A stretch of 64,000 nucleotides of DNA from Rubrivivax sp. (GTDB lineage: Bacteria; Pseudomonadota; Gammaproteobacteria; Burkholderiales; Burkholderiaceae_C), in NCBI GenBank assembly GCA_030653385.1, contig JAURZM010000025.1, positions 62,001 through 126,000 of the forward strand, given 5' to 3'. Each line of letters starts with the position of its first letter. Position 1 is the first letter of the stretch. The translations under genes and the position numbers were made by a program. Below are positions 49,742 through 57,537 of the stretch, one piece after another. A model generated the notes under the pieces. It was not told the DNA's origin, searched no databases, and saw only the letters and a list, made by a program, of their open reading frames with translations.

Positions 49742-51348
49742 TTCACGGCCTCGACTTGCAGCAGCGCCGCACCAAAGGCGTCCGAGCAGCTGGCATGGCC
49801 AGCCTTGCCGCAGTCCTGGGCCGGTGTGCCATTGGCCAGGATCCACTGCAATCTGGCGCGCCCATCGGCATCGAGCAGCGTCTTCATGAAAGGCCCGGAC
49901 TTTTCCTGGCCCAGCGCGGCCAGGTCGCGTGGCGCGTCGGTGACCATGACCAGCAAGGTCTCGGTGCCCACCGGCCCACCGGCCACGACCTCCCAACCCG
50001 GGCCGGGCAGGCTGACGCGCTGACCGGCGCGCACGCGGTTGTCCTGCGCCAGGTCGTTGGGGTACAGCAGGTACAGGCTCTTGCCGTCGGAGCCGGCCAG
50101 CGCCACGTACAGGTGGCCGTCGCGTGCCGGCGTGATGTCCAGCTGCAGCGTGTCGGTGCCGATCTTCAGCTGCGGCTGGCGCACGGTGGCCACGACGCGG
50201 CGGCTGCCGTCACGCTGCTGGTGCAGTTCGGCCAGGATCTCGGCCGGGTTGGCCACACGCGGCGGCGCCGGGGGTGGCAGCACGGGCGCGGGAGGCGGCG
50301 TGACCACCGGCACGACCACCGGCACCACGGCCGGCACGACCACCGGTGCCGGCGCCACGAAGGCCGCGCCCATCCAGGCCGGCACGAAGCTGGCGTTGCC
50401 GGCCACCGTCATCTGCTGGCCCAGGATGCCCGGCTGCCCGGCCAGGCCGGCCGTCACCTTGGCCTGGGCGCAGCGGGTGACTTCGTCGACCGTGATGGCG
50501 CCGCTGCCGTCCAGGTCCTGCGCCTGGCCCAGCAGGCAGTCGCGCCAGCCCACGGTGGCAAAACCACCCTGGGTGCTGCTGTCGAAGCTGACCTCGTCGG
50601 GCCGGCTGGCCGCGATGTGGACCACGTTCTGCGGCAAGGCCTGCTGCTGCTGCATCACCAGCGCCAGGCTGCGTGTGCGGAAGTTGCTGGGCTGCGAACA
50701 CTGCGCCGGCGCGTTGGCGTAGGTGAACTTGGGCGTGATGGCGGATTCGCCCATGCGCAGCGAACGGGTGCGGAAGGGCGCGCCGGCCACACCGCCGGAA
50801 AAACAGGCGTCGTAGAACACCAGCATCTTGTCGGTGCGCTGCGCCAGCGGAGCCAGGCGCTGGCCCAGTTCAGCGTTGGTCAGCACCTGGCCGTCGCTGG
50901 CCATCAGGCCTTCGGTGCAGGCGCCGGTGCTGCTGCTCGGGTCGGACCAGCGGGTGCCGTGGCCCGAGTAGTAGACAAACACCCGGTCGCCATCGGCCAC
51001 CCGTGCATTCAGGGCCGTGATTTCGGCGCGGATGCGGTCTGCGGTGGCTTCATGGTCGCGCAGCATGCGCACATTGGCCTCGGGGATGGCCATCGCTGCC
51101 GCGATGCGCCGTGCGCTGACCATGTCGTGGCGGATGCCGTGCAGAGTGGGGATTTCCGCGACCAGGTACTCGCCGATGCCGATGACCAGAGCGTGCCGTG
51201 TGTTGCGCTCGGCCACGGCGGGCTGCGCGGCAGCAGGACTTGGCACAGCGGCCAGCAGGCTGCCGAGCAGCAGCGTGCAGCCCAGCAGGCGTGCCGCTGG
51301 GCCGCGGCGTTGGGCAAGATCGTCGGTGGGTGTGGCTTCGGTGTTCAT
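49738..51348 (-). CDS. Exported caspase-family protease (C14) with DUF4384-like C-terminus
   Basis: A 536-residue protein. A signal peptide ends PSPAAAQPA. The caspase domain has HALVIGIGEY, RVFVYYSGHGTRW (His130) and MLVFYDACFSGG (Cys182). DLDGSGAITVDEV is an EF-hand-like calcium loop that could make activity calcium-dependent, as in metacaspases. A Val/Pro linker (VVVPAVVPVVVPVV) joins a C-terminal region (DTLQLDITPARDGHLYVALAG, YLLYPNDLAQDN) resembling DUF4384, which is known in secreted caspase-like proteins. It overlaps the OmpA gene by 4 bases and the second caspase gene by 4. Two different exported caspases in one operon is unusual. Confidence 0.88.
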   Translation of the reverse strand: MNTEATPTDDLAQRRGPAARLLGCTLLLGSLLAAVPSPAAAQPAVAERNTRHALVIGIGEYLVAEIPTLHGIRHDMVSARRIAAAMAIPEANVRMLRDHEATADRIRAEITALNARVADGDRVFVYYSGHGTRWSDPSSSTGACTEGLMASDGQVLTNAELGQRLAPLAQRTDKMLVFYDACFSGGVAGAPFRTRSLRMGESAITPKFTYANAPAQCSQPSNFRTRSLALVMQQQQALPQNVVHIAASRPDEVSFDSSTQGGFATVGWRDCLLGQAQDLDGSGAITVDEVTRCAQAKVTAGLAGQPGILGQQMTVAGNASFVPAWMGAAFVAPAPVVVPAVVPVVVPVVTPPPAPVLPPPAPPRVANPAEILAELHQQRDGSRRVVATVRQPQLKIGTDTLQLDITPARDGHLYVALAGSDGKSLYLLYPNDLAQDNRVRAGQRVSLPGPGWEVVAGGPVGTETLLVMVTDAPRDLAALGQEKSGPFMKTLLDADGRARLQWILANGTPAQDCGKAGHASCSDAFGAALLQVEAVK

Positions 51349-52106
51349 TCGAGGGTCACCACGCGCACGCGGCGGTTGTCGGCGGACATCGGGTTGCGCG
51401 GGTCGACGGGTTCGCTCGAACCCTTGCCCACCGCTTTCAGGCGTGCCGGGTGCACACCCAGCGCCACCAGGAACAGGCGCACCTCGTCGGCGCGCTGTTG
51501 CGACAGCAGCCGGTTGGCGGCCACGTTGCCACGTGCATCGGTGTGACCTTCGATGACAAAGCGGTTGCTCTTCAGGTCGGGTGACAGCAAGGCGGCCACC
51601 AGGTTGCCCAGCACCTCGCCACTTTCCGGCCGCACACGCGCCGAGTTCAGGTCGAACTGGATGGCCAGCGACAAGCTCGGCGGTTCTTCACGGTCAGCCG
51701 TGGCGGTGGGCGCCGCTGGCGTCGGGGACAAGGGTGGTGGCGATGCCGGCGCAGGCGCGGGCGCAGGCGCAGGCGCAGGCGCAGGCGCGGGAACGGTCGC
51801 GGGCACTGGTGCCGGCACCGGAGATGGGCCAGGCGACACGGCGGCCTGCGGCGCCAAAGCGGGCGGTGCATCGGGGCCGGGCGCCGAAGCCGGGGCCGGG
51901 GCCGTCTGCCGCACCACCAGGTTGCGCTGTCGACCGGGCTTGAGCGCTTCGATCATGTCGCGGGTGGCCGGTGCAGCGGCCGGCGCCGCTGACTGTGCGC
52001 TTGCAGGGCCCGCCACCAGGCCGGCCAGGCCGGTCAGCGCAGCGGCCGACAAGACCAGCAGAAACAGGCCGTGCACGCTGGCCCGACGGGCACGTTCAGC
52101 GGCCAT
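51345..52106 (-). CDS. OmpA-domain protein with Pro-Ala linker
   Basis: A 253-residue protein. It has a signal peptide (FLLVLSAAALTGLAGLVAGPASA), a short stretch MIEALKPGRQRNLVV shared in type with the second OmpA gene, and a long Pro/Ala-rich linker. The OmpA C-terminal domain shows LAIQFDLNSARVRPES, FVIEGHTDARGNVAANRLLSQQRADEV and GKGSSEPVDPRNPMSADNRRV, which anchor to peptidoglycan. Start at 52106 follows AAGGA by 7 bases; an ATG at 52121 is an alternative. It overlaps both neighbours (4-11 bases). It would fix the caspase module to the cell wall. Confidence 0.88.
   Translation of the reverse strand: MAAERARRASVHGLFLLVLSAAALTGLAGLVAGPASAQSAAPAAAPATRDMIEALKPGRQRNLVVRQTAPAPASAPGPDAPPALAPQAAVSPGPSPVPAPVPATVPAPAPAPAPAPAPAPASPPPLSPTPAAPTATADREEPPSLSLAIQFDLNSARVRPESGEVLGNLVAALLSPDLKSNRFVIEGHTDARGNVAANRLLSQQRADEVRLFLVALGVHPARLKAVGKGSSEPVDPRNPMSADNRRVRVVTLE
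51749..51790. repeat. Tandem hexanucleotide repeat (GGCGCA-type) in OmpA gene
   Basis: About seven in-frame copies of a GGCGCR unit encode the Pro-Ala linker of the OmpA protein. A multiple-of-three unit keeps frame on slippage, so copy number changes would alter linker length rather than switch the gene off. Confidence 0.6.
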
Positions 52107-52956
52107 GGCTTTTTCCTTCATGCCGAATCTGCGCTTCCATCACGGTGATCTCTCCGGGTTGGTATTCACTGCTCCCGGCAAAAGCCAGGTGCCTGTCGGG
52201 TTGTGTCAGGTTGACCAGCGTGCGAGGGGTCACGACACCAAAAGACCGCGCGCCGCCGCCAGCTTGTGCCACCACCGGCGCAGCGCCCCCGCCACAGGCC
52301 GGCAGGCGCCCTTGGAACTCGGCGGCCCAGCGTTTGCCGGCGGCTTCAGCCGGCAGGCAAGGGTAAAAGTAAAAGCGCAGACGTTCCAGCCCCGGTTGCC
52401 CCTGCAACTGGATGCCCTTGTCGCGCGGGATGCGGTTGAGCTGGTCGACCATCACCGTGTAGGTGCCCAGGTCGGCGATGCGGCCCTTGGGGTCGATGTT
52501 CTCCAGCCGCACCTGGCCGGGCAGGCTGGTGGAAAACTGCAGCACGAAGACGTCGCCGGTGCGCAGCAGGGCGCCGCTGCCGCCCACGGGCACGGGGCGC
52601 AACACCACGAAGCTGTTCGGATCCAGCTGTTCCATCGCATACCCCAGCGCGGGCACGATGGCCGCCGGCGAGCCGCTGGCTGCGCGGGGCTTGTCTTTGC
52701 TGCCCGTGGCCAGAGCAACCCTTTGCTGCTGGGCCAGGCGGTGGAACAGGCCGGCTTCAGCGCGGGCCGGGTCTTGTGCTGCCGGCTGCAGGCGGCCCAG
52801 CACCTGGCTCAGCAGCGGCGACACCTTGGCGTCGACCGTCGGATCGGCGGCAGGCGCGCTGGCCGCGGGCGCGCTGGGGGGTGTCTGCGCCAACGCCGGC
52901 AGCGTCACGCCCAGCCCGGCCAGCCACAGCGCACGGGCCGGGCCGCGCCGCTTCAT
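52096..52956 (-). CDS. Exported protein with DUF4384-like region
   Basis: A 286-residue protein with a signal peptide (LWLAGLGVTLPALAQ). The central segment GDVFVLQFSTSLPGQVRLENIDPKG, TVMVDQLNRIPRDKGIQLQGQPG, LRFYFYPCL is of the DUF4384 type found in exported caspase loci. The rest is Pro/Ala-rich or unrecognised. It overlaps the upstream gene by 4 bases and the OmpA gene by 11. Co-occurrence with a caspase that also carries a DUF4384-like region suggests they interact; this is inference. Confidence 0.7.
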   Translation of the reverse strand: MKRRGPARALWLAGLGVTLPALAQTPPSAPAASAPAADPTVDAKVSPLLSQVLGRLQPAAQDPARAEAGLFHRLAQQQRVALATGSKDKPRAASGSPAAIVPALGYAMEQLDPNSFVVLRPVPVGGSGALLRTGDVFVLQFSTSLPGQVRLENIDPKGRIADLGTYTVMVDQLNRIPRDKGIQLQGQPGLERLRFYFYPCLPAEAAGKRWAAEFQGRLPACGGGAAPVVAQAGGGARSFGVVTPRTLVNLTQPDRHLAFAGSSEYQPGEITVMEAQIRHEGKSHGR

Positions 52957-53459
52957 GAAGCCGCTCCGACCCGGATGCGCAGCTCCTGCTCAGCCATGTT
53001 GCCCTGGTCGTCGGCCACCTGCAGGATCAGGCGGTGCTGGCCGTCGGGCACCACGGCGCGGTCGACGACAACACCGCTTTCGGTGACCGTGGCGTGCTGG
53101 CGCAGGCGCTCGGTGAGGTCGATCTTGAGCAGGCCGTAGAGCACCCGGAAGGTGGACGGCACGATGCGCGTGCCGGGGGTCGGCGTGAAAGCCACCTCGA
53201 TGCGCAACGGTGCCGCCACCGGGGTGCCCGGTGCGTTGGGCGTCAGCACACGGATGCCCGGTGCATTGGGCCGCGGCGCCGGCACCTGGCGCGAGCGGAT
53301 CACCGGCGGCGCTTCGCGCTCGGCCTTGGCTTCCTGCTGGGCTTCGGCGGCGGTGATGAGGTCAAAACCGCCAGGCACCTGTGCACTGACCGGGCCGGCC
53401 CACAGCATCGCCAGCGCCACGGCGGCCAGGGCCAGGTGTCGTCGAACGGGTTGGTTCAT
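52953..53459 (-). CDS. Small exported protein heading the caspase operon
   Basis: A 168-residue protein. ATG at 53459 is preceded by GGAAGGAA. A signal peptide (LALAAVALAMLWAGPVSA) leads to a charged linker, a Pro-rich segment and a beta-strand-rich C-terminus (IEVAFTPTPGTRIVPSTFRVLYGLLKIDLTERL, then RLILQVADDQGNMAEQELRIRV). That tail looks like an Ig-like or bacterial carboxypeptidase-regulatory-type domain but is not assigned. It is the first gene of the five-gene unit. The 127-base region before the hybrid kinase stop probably carries its promoter. Confidence 0.65.
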   Translation of the reverse strand: MNQPVRRHLALAAVALAMLWAGPVSAQVPGGFDLITAAEAQQEAKAEREAPPVIRSRQVPAPRPNAPGIRVLTPNAPGTPVAAPLRIEVAFTPTPGTRIVPSTFRVLYGLLKIDLTERLRQHATVTESGVVVDRAVVPDGQHRLILQVADDQGNMAEQELRIRVGAAS

Positions 53460-53586
53460 GGTGAGTTCCTTCCTCGGTGGATTCCCCGGTGGCGGCTTCA
53501 CTTCAGCGCCACCGTGAAGACATTGGACAACGAAGTGCGAGTGTGCCGAATGATCCCGAGGGATACCGCCCCGGTGTCACCTGCTA

Positions 53587-55470
53587 TCAGGTCGCAGTTC
53601 CCACGCCGGCCACCGGCGCGATCTTGGGCGCCATGCGCTGCAAGGTGTCCACCAGCGTGGCCAGCGCCACTGGCTTGCCCAGCACCAGGCAGCGCTTGGG
53701 CAGCGGCACCGTGCCCATGGCAGCAATGCGGCCGGTGACGATGACCGCCGGCACCAGGGTTTCCCATTCGGCACGCAGTTCGGTCACCGCGGCCACACCG
53801 TCGGCCCTGCCGGCGCCCAGGTCGAGGTCGAACACCAGCGCGTCGGGGAAACGCGGCTCTTCGTCGAGCAGCAGTTTCAGCTGCGACAGCGAACCGGCGT
53901 CGACGAGGGTGGCGCCGGCACCTTCCAGTGCCGCGCGCAGCGCCGCACGCGGGCCCGGTTCGTCGTCCAGCAGGGCCAGCAGCCAGCCGTCCAGCCGCGT
54001 GATGTCGGGGGCTGGCGCCACGGCGGAGGCGGCCATCTGCGGGCCGGGCCGGCGCAGGGCCTCGGGCACGCGAACCCGGAACCGTGTGCCCCGGCCGATT
54101 GTGCTGCGCAGGGGCGCCAGTTCCAGCCCCAGCTGCGCCACCAGACCGCGAACGATGGCCAGGCCCAGGCCGCGGCCGCCACGCGAAGCACCCTGGGAGG
54201 CCCCGCCGCCGTCACCCAACTGCACATACGGTTCGAACACCGCCTGCAGCTTGTCGGCCGGGATGCCGCGGCCGTTGTCGACGACGTCGATGACCAGGCC
54301 TTCGCTGCCGTCGGCCGCGCGCTGCGGCCGCACCGCCAGCACCACCCGGGCGGCAGCGTCGGGTCGCACGCCCAGGCTGTAGCGCACCGCGTTGCCGGCC
54401 AGGTTCTGCACCAGGCGCGCCAGCTGCGTGCGGTCGGTGTGCAGCCACTGCGGGCGGCCGTGCACGCTCAGGCGCAGCAGCGCCGGCGGGTGGGTGGCCT
54501 GCAGGCTGGCGGCCACGCCGTCGAGCACCTCGCGCACGTTCACCAGTTCGGGGTGGGACTGCAGCGCGCCCTGTTCGATGGCGCTGAACTCGCTGAACTG
54601 GTCGAGCATGGCCACGGCATCGTCGGCGGCACGCATCTGCTGGCGCAGCAGTTCGGCGCGGCGTGCCGTGCTGTGGCTGTCACCCCCCTGTGCGCCGGCA
54701 CCCTGCAGGGCTTCGGCGTACAGGCGCACCGCTTGCAGCGGCTGCCGCAGGTCGTGACTGATGCTGGCCAGCAATTGGGTGCGGGCGCCCTGCAGTTCGG
54801 TCAGCTCGGCAGTGCGCTGGTCCAGGCTCGTGATGAGGGTGTCGCGCTCGGCCAGCGCGCCGAAAAGGCGGCGGTCGTTGGCGCGCATGTGCTGCAGGTC
54901 GATCCACACGAACATGGTCAGCAGCACCGGCGTCACCAGCCACAGCGTGGGGTAACGCGAAATGGCCACTTCCCAGGCCACGCTGGCCGCGGCGGTGGCC
55001 AGCAACAAGGCCAGGCCGCCTTCGCGCCAGGCATGCCAGCCCAGGCTGGCCACGCCCACCAGCAGCAGCATGGCCAGCGATGCCGCACCGCCCCCCACGG
55101 CCGCGTGCACCGAGCCCAGCGCGGCGCCACACAACAGCGCCAGCCCCGGCCAGGGCTGCGCACTGCGTGCCAGGCCGGCCAGCAGCGCCAGGCACAGCAG
55201 CGCCCAACCCCAGGCCAGTTGGGCTTCGCCCAACTGAGGCGAACGCGTGAGCCGGCGCACCGCTTCCAGGGCCGACACGTCGTAGGGCAGCACCCAGGCG
55301 CCCCAGGTCTGTGCCGACAGCGCCACCACGCCCACGGCCACCAGGGCCAGGCCCAGGCGGCGGCGCCGCCGGGGCAGTTGTTCGCTGATGGTCTGCGCGC
55401 TGCCGGTCTGCGCACTGCCGCGGGCCTGGCGGCTGCGCACGTCCTGCTCGGTCATGCCCTGCTCGGTCAT
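53587..55470 (-). CDS. Hybrid sensor histidine kinase
   Basis: A 627-residue kinase. The N-terminal tail has short tandem repeats (MTEQG-MTEQD, then GSAQT-GSAQT). About six membrane helices occupy residues 40-195. A short coiled segment precedes the HisKA domain with SISHDLRQPLQAVRLYAEAL (His239). The ATPase domain has RLVQNLAGNAVRYS (Asn360), DVVDNGRGIPADK and RGLGLAIVRGL. A C-terminal receiver-like domain has LLALLDDEPG and ALVFDLDLGAG (candidate Asp548) with VLGKPVAL. The start at 55470 lies 7 bases after the NarL-type regulator gene. It is the obvious partner of that regulator. Confidence 0.92.
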   Translation of the reverse strand: MTEQGMTEQDVRSRQARGSAQTGSAQTISEQLPRRRRRLGLALVAVGVVALSAQTWGAWVLPYDVSALEAVRRLTRSPQLGEAQLAWGWALLCLALLAGLARSAQPWPGLALLCGAALGSVHAAVGGGAASLAMLLLVGVASLGWHAWREGGLALLLATAAASVAWEVAISRYPTLWLVTPVLLTMFVWIDLQHMRANDRRLFGALAERDTLITSLDQRTAELTELQGARTQLLASISHDLRQPLQAVRLYAEALQGAGAQGGDSHSTARRAELLRQQMRAADDAVAMLDQFSEFSAIEQGALQSHPELVNVREVLDGVAASLQATHPPALLRLSVHGRPQWLHTDRTQLARLVQNLAGNAVRYSLGVRPDAAARVVLAVRPQRAADGSEGLVIDVVDNGRGIPADKLQAVFEPYVQLGDGGGASQGASRGGRGLGLAIVRGLVAQLGLELAPLRSTIGRGTRFRVRVPEALRRPGPQMAASAVAPAPDITRLDGWLLALLDDEPGPRAALRAALEGAGATLVDAGSLSQLKLLLDEEPRFPDALVFDLDLGAGRADGVAAVTELRAEWETLVPAVIVTGRIAAMGTVPLPKRCLVLGKPVALATLVDTLQRMAPKIAPVAGVGTAT

Positions 55471-55477
55471 GCGGCCA

Positions 55478-56188
55478 TCATTCCCCGGCCACAGCACGCA
55501 TCGACGGCACGCGGTAACCACGCTGGCTCAGCAGCACCAGCAGCTTGGTGCGGTTGGGCGCGCCCAGCGCCTGCAGCGTGGCGGTGACGTGTTTTTTGAC
55601 CACCACCTCGCTGCGGTCGAGCAGCCGCGCGATTTCCTTGTTGCGCAGACCCTGCACGACATAACCCAGCACTTCGATCTGGCGTTCGGTCAGGCCCAGC
55701 GCCGACAGCTCGGACAGTTCACGCCCGCCACTGCCATCAGCGCCCAGGGGCGGCACCGCGGCCATGCCACCCGACACACTCTGCGGCAGGTGGATGCGGT
55801 GTTCGACCAGCACGCGGTTCAGCGCATCTTTCAGCTCGGTGGGCGACGCCGCCTTGCTGATGAAGCCCATGGCGCCGGCGTCCAGCGTGGCCAGCACGGT
55901 GTCGCGGTCGTCCTGCGCGCTGAGGATGACCACCGGCACGTAGGGAAAGTCTTCGCGCAGGCGGCGCAGGCCGGCAAGGCCGTGCACGTCGGACAAGGTC
56001 AGGTCCAGCAGCACCAGGTCGAAGCGGCCGGCGGTCTGCAGCAGTTTCACCGTTTCTGCCAGCGAACTCGCCAGTTGCACACGCAGGTGCGGCAGCACGT
56101 CGGCCAGCAGCAGTTGCAGGCCGTGGCGCACGAGGCCGTGGTCGTCGGCCAGGAGGAGCGAGCCGTGGGGGTTCATGGGCGTGTTCAT
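55478..56188 (-). CDS. NarL/FixJ-type response regulator
   Basis: A 236-residue regulator. The receiver has LLLADDHGLVRHGL (acidic pair), LVLLDLTLSDVHG (phospho-acceptor Asp62), VVILSAQDD and FISKAASPTEL with the conserved Lys. The LuxR-type HTH is GLTERQIEVLGYVVQGLRNK, ARLLDRSEVVVKKHV. ATG at 56188 is the usable start. It diverges from the periplasmic gene at 56362, and the 12-bp inverted repeat at 56240-56280 is a good candidate for its own operator. It likely controls the caspase module. Confidence 0.92.
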   Translation of the reverse strand: MNTPMNPHGSLLLADDHGLVRHGLQLLLADVLPHLRVQLASSLAETVKLLQTAGRFDLVLLDLTLSDVHGLAGLRRLREDFPYVPVVILSAQDDRDTVLATLDAGAMGFISKAASPTELKDALNRVLVEHRIHLPQSVSGGMAAVPPLGADGSGGRELSELSALGLTERQIEVLGYVVQGLRNKEIARLLDRSEVVVKKHVTATLQALGAPNRTKLLVLLSQRGYRVPSMRAVAGE

Positions 56189-56239
56189 CAAGATGGGGGA
56201 TGCCGGATGTTGAAGAGTTCACGAACCGAGGCAAACGGT

Positions 56240-56280
56240 ACCAAGGTATACCGGCAAAGCCCAGGCACGTATACCTTGGT
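56240..56280. promoter_or_regulatory. Perfect 12-bp inverted repeat in the regulator/periplasmic-gene promoter
   Basis: ACCAAGGTATAC (56240-56251) and GTATACCTTGGT (56269-56280) form a perfect 12-bp inverted repeat with a 17-base spacer. It lies in the divergent region between the response regulator (start 56188) and the periplasmic gene (start 56362). Centre-to-centre distance is 29 bases, near three turns, so two dimers or one looped dimer could bind. Transcription terminators are excluded because the genes diverge. Binding by the adjacent NarL-type regulator is inferred. Confidence 0.6.
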
Positions 56281-56361
56281 GTCCTGTTCAGAAGCAGCCC
56301 TGGGTGGCGAAATAGCAGCCATGCCAAGCACACCGCTCGGCGCCACCCGAGGAGAGCCCAG

Positions 56362-56817
56362 ATGAACACGATCGCCAAGACCTTCGCACCTGTTGTTGCT
56401 GCCGTCGCCGCCGCCGTGGCGGCCACCGCGGTGTCGGTGGCGCTGCTGGGTTTTGCCCCGGCGCAGGCCCAGAGCGCCGACCAGGTGAAAGTCGACTTTG
56501 CCCGCGCCGTCTACCTGCACTCTGCCGCCCAGGTGCACAACGAGCGCCCGCAGCCGATGTTGCGTGCGGTGGTGGTGCTGCGCATCAGGCTGGGTGACAA
56601 CAACCAGTGGCAGGCCGAAGTTTTCCGTGACAACCCCGACCAGCCCGAGATGACCCGCGCTGCGCTGGAGTCGGTGGCCCGCCTGCCGGTGCCCGTGGGC
56701 CTGAGCCCGAAGGCCCACCAGATGCTGCGCAACGACGGCCTCATCGAAGCCTGGCTGTTCGAAAACGACGGCCGTTTTGCCCTGAAGACGCTGGCCAAGC
56801 CGCAGCGCACGGCATGA
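56362..56817 (+). CDS. Exported protein of unknown function
   Basis: A 151-residue protein with GAGGAG before the ATG at 56362. A long hydrophobic signal region (VVAAVAAAVAATAVSVALLGFAPAQAQS) is followed by VKVDFARAVYLHSAAQVHNERPQPMLRAVVVLRIRLGDNNQW, then VFRDNPDQPEMTRAALESVARLPVPVGLSP. The latter parts recall the C-terminal TonB-like fold but the match is weak. It is the first gene right of the divergent inverted repeat, 88 bases before the second OmpA-domain gene, and probably belongs to the same regulon as the caspase operon. Confidence 0.65.
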   Translation: MNTIAKTFAPVVAAVAAAVAATAVSVALLGFAPAQAQSADQVKVDFARAVYLHSAAQVHNERPQPMLRAVVVLRIRLGDNNQWQAEVFRDNPDQPEMTRAALESVARLPVPVGLSPKAHQMLRNDGLIEAWLFENDGRFALKTLAKPQRTA

Positions 56818-56905
56818 ACCCCTGATCCCCCTTGCTACGCCCCTGTCGGCCTGGCCGCCCGAGGCGTAGCATTCCACCCATCACCGTCTCACCCGAAAGT
56901 CCACC

Positions 56906-57499
56906 ATGAACATCAGCTCCAAGATCGCCCTGCTGGCTCTCGCTGCCGCCCTGGCGACCGGCGCCGTGAACGCACAGGAAAAGGTGCTGCGCGAAGGCCA
57001 GGTCACGCAACAGGCCTTGATCGACGCGCTGGCGCCAGCCGCAGCGCCCGACGGCGCGGCGTCGGGTGCCGACGGCGTGCGCACCCGCAGCTGGAAGGCC
57101 GGTGTGCGACCTGCCGCGGCTGCGGCAGCTGGCGCAGCGGGTGCGGCGGCACAACCGGGCCGGGCCTCGATCCTGGTCACCTTCGTCACCAATTCGGCCG
57201 ACCTGACCGGCGACGCCAAGCGCGCGCTGGACGTGCTGGCCGGTGCCATGAAGTCCGAGCGGCTGGCCGCCGTGCGCTTCACCATCGAAGGCCATGCCGA
57301 CCCGCGGGGCAGCGAAGAGCTGAACCTGAAGCTGAGCCAGGCCCGTGCCGAAAGCGTGCGCGGTTACCTGATGGGTTCACACGGCCTGGCCGGCGAACGT
57401 GTCAATGCGGTGGGCAAGGGCTCCAGCGCGCTGATGAACCCCAGCCAGCCGGCGTCGCCGGAAAACCGCCGCGTGACCATCGTCGCGCAGCCCAGCTGA
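56906..57499 (+). CDS. OmpA-domain protein
   Basis: A 197-residue protein. A signal peptide (IALLALAAALATGAVNA) leads to VTQQALIDALAP and an Ala/Gly-rich linker. The OmpA C-terminal domain has SILVTFVTNSADLTGDAKRAL, FTIEGHADPRGSEELNLKLSQARAESV and VGKGSSALMNPSQPASPENRRV, which bind peptidoglycan. The organisation parallels the OmpA protein of the caspase operon (51345-52106): head segment, Ala-rich linker, OmpA domain. It may be the second member of a paired cell-wall anchor. It lies 38 bases before the mobile element at 57538. Confidence 0.9.
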   Translation: MNISSKIALLALAAALATGAVNAQEKVLREGQVTQQALIDALAPAAAPDGAASGADGVRTRSWKAGVRPAAAAAAGAAGAAAQPGRASILVTFVTNSADLTGDAKRALDVLAGAMKSERLAAVRFTIEGHADPRGSEELNLKLSQARAESVRGYLMGSHGLAGERVNAVGKGSSALMNPSQPASPENRRVTIVAQPS

Positions 57500-57537
57500 T
57501 CGCTTCCTGACGCCGGCCTCAGGTGCGAGCCGCCTGA

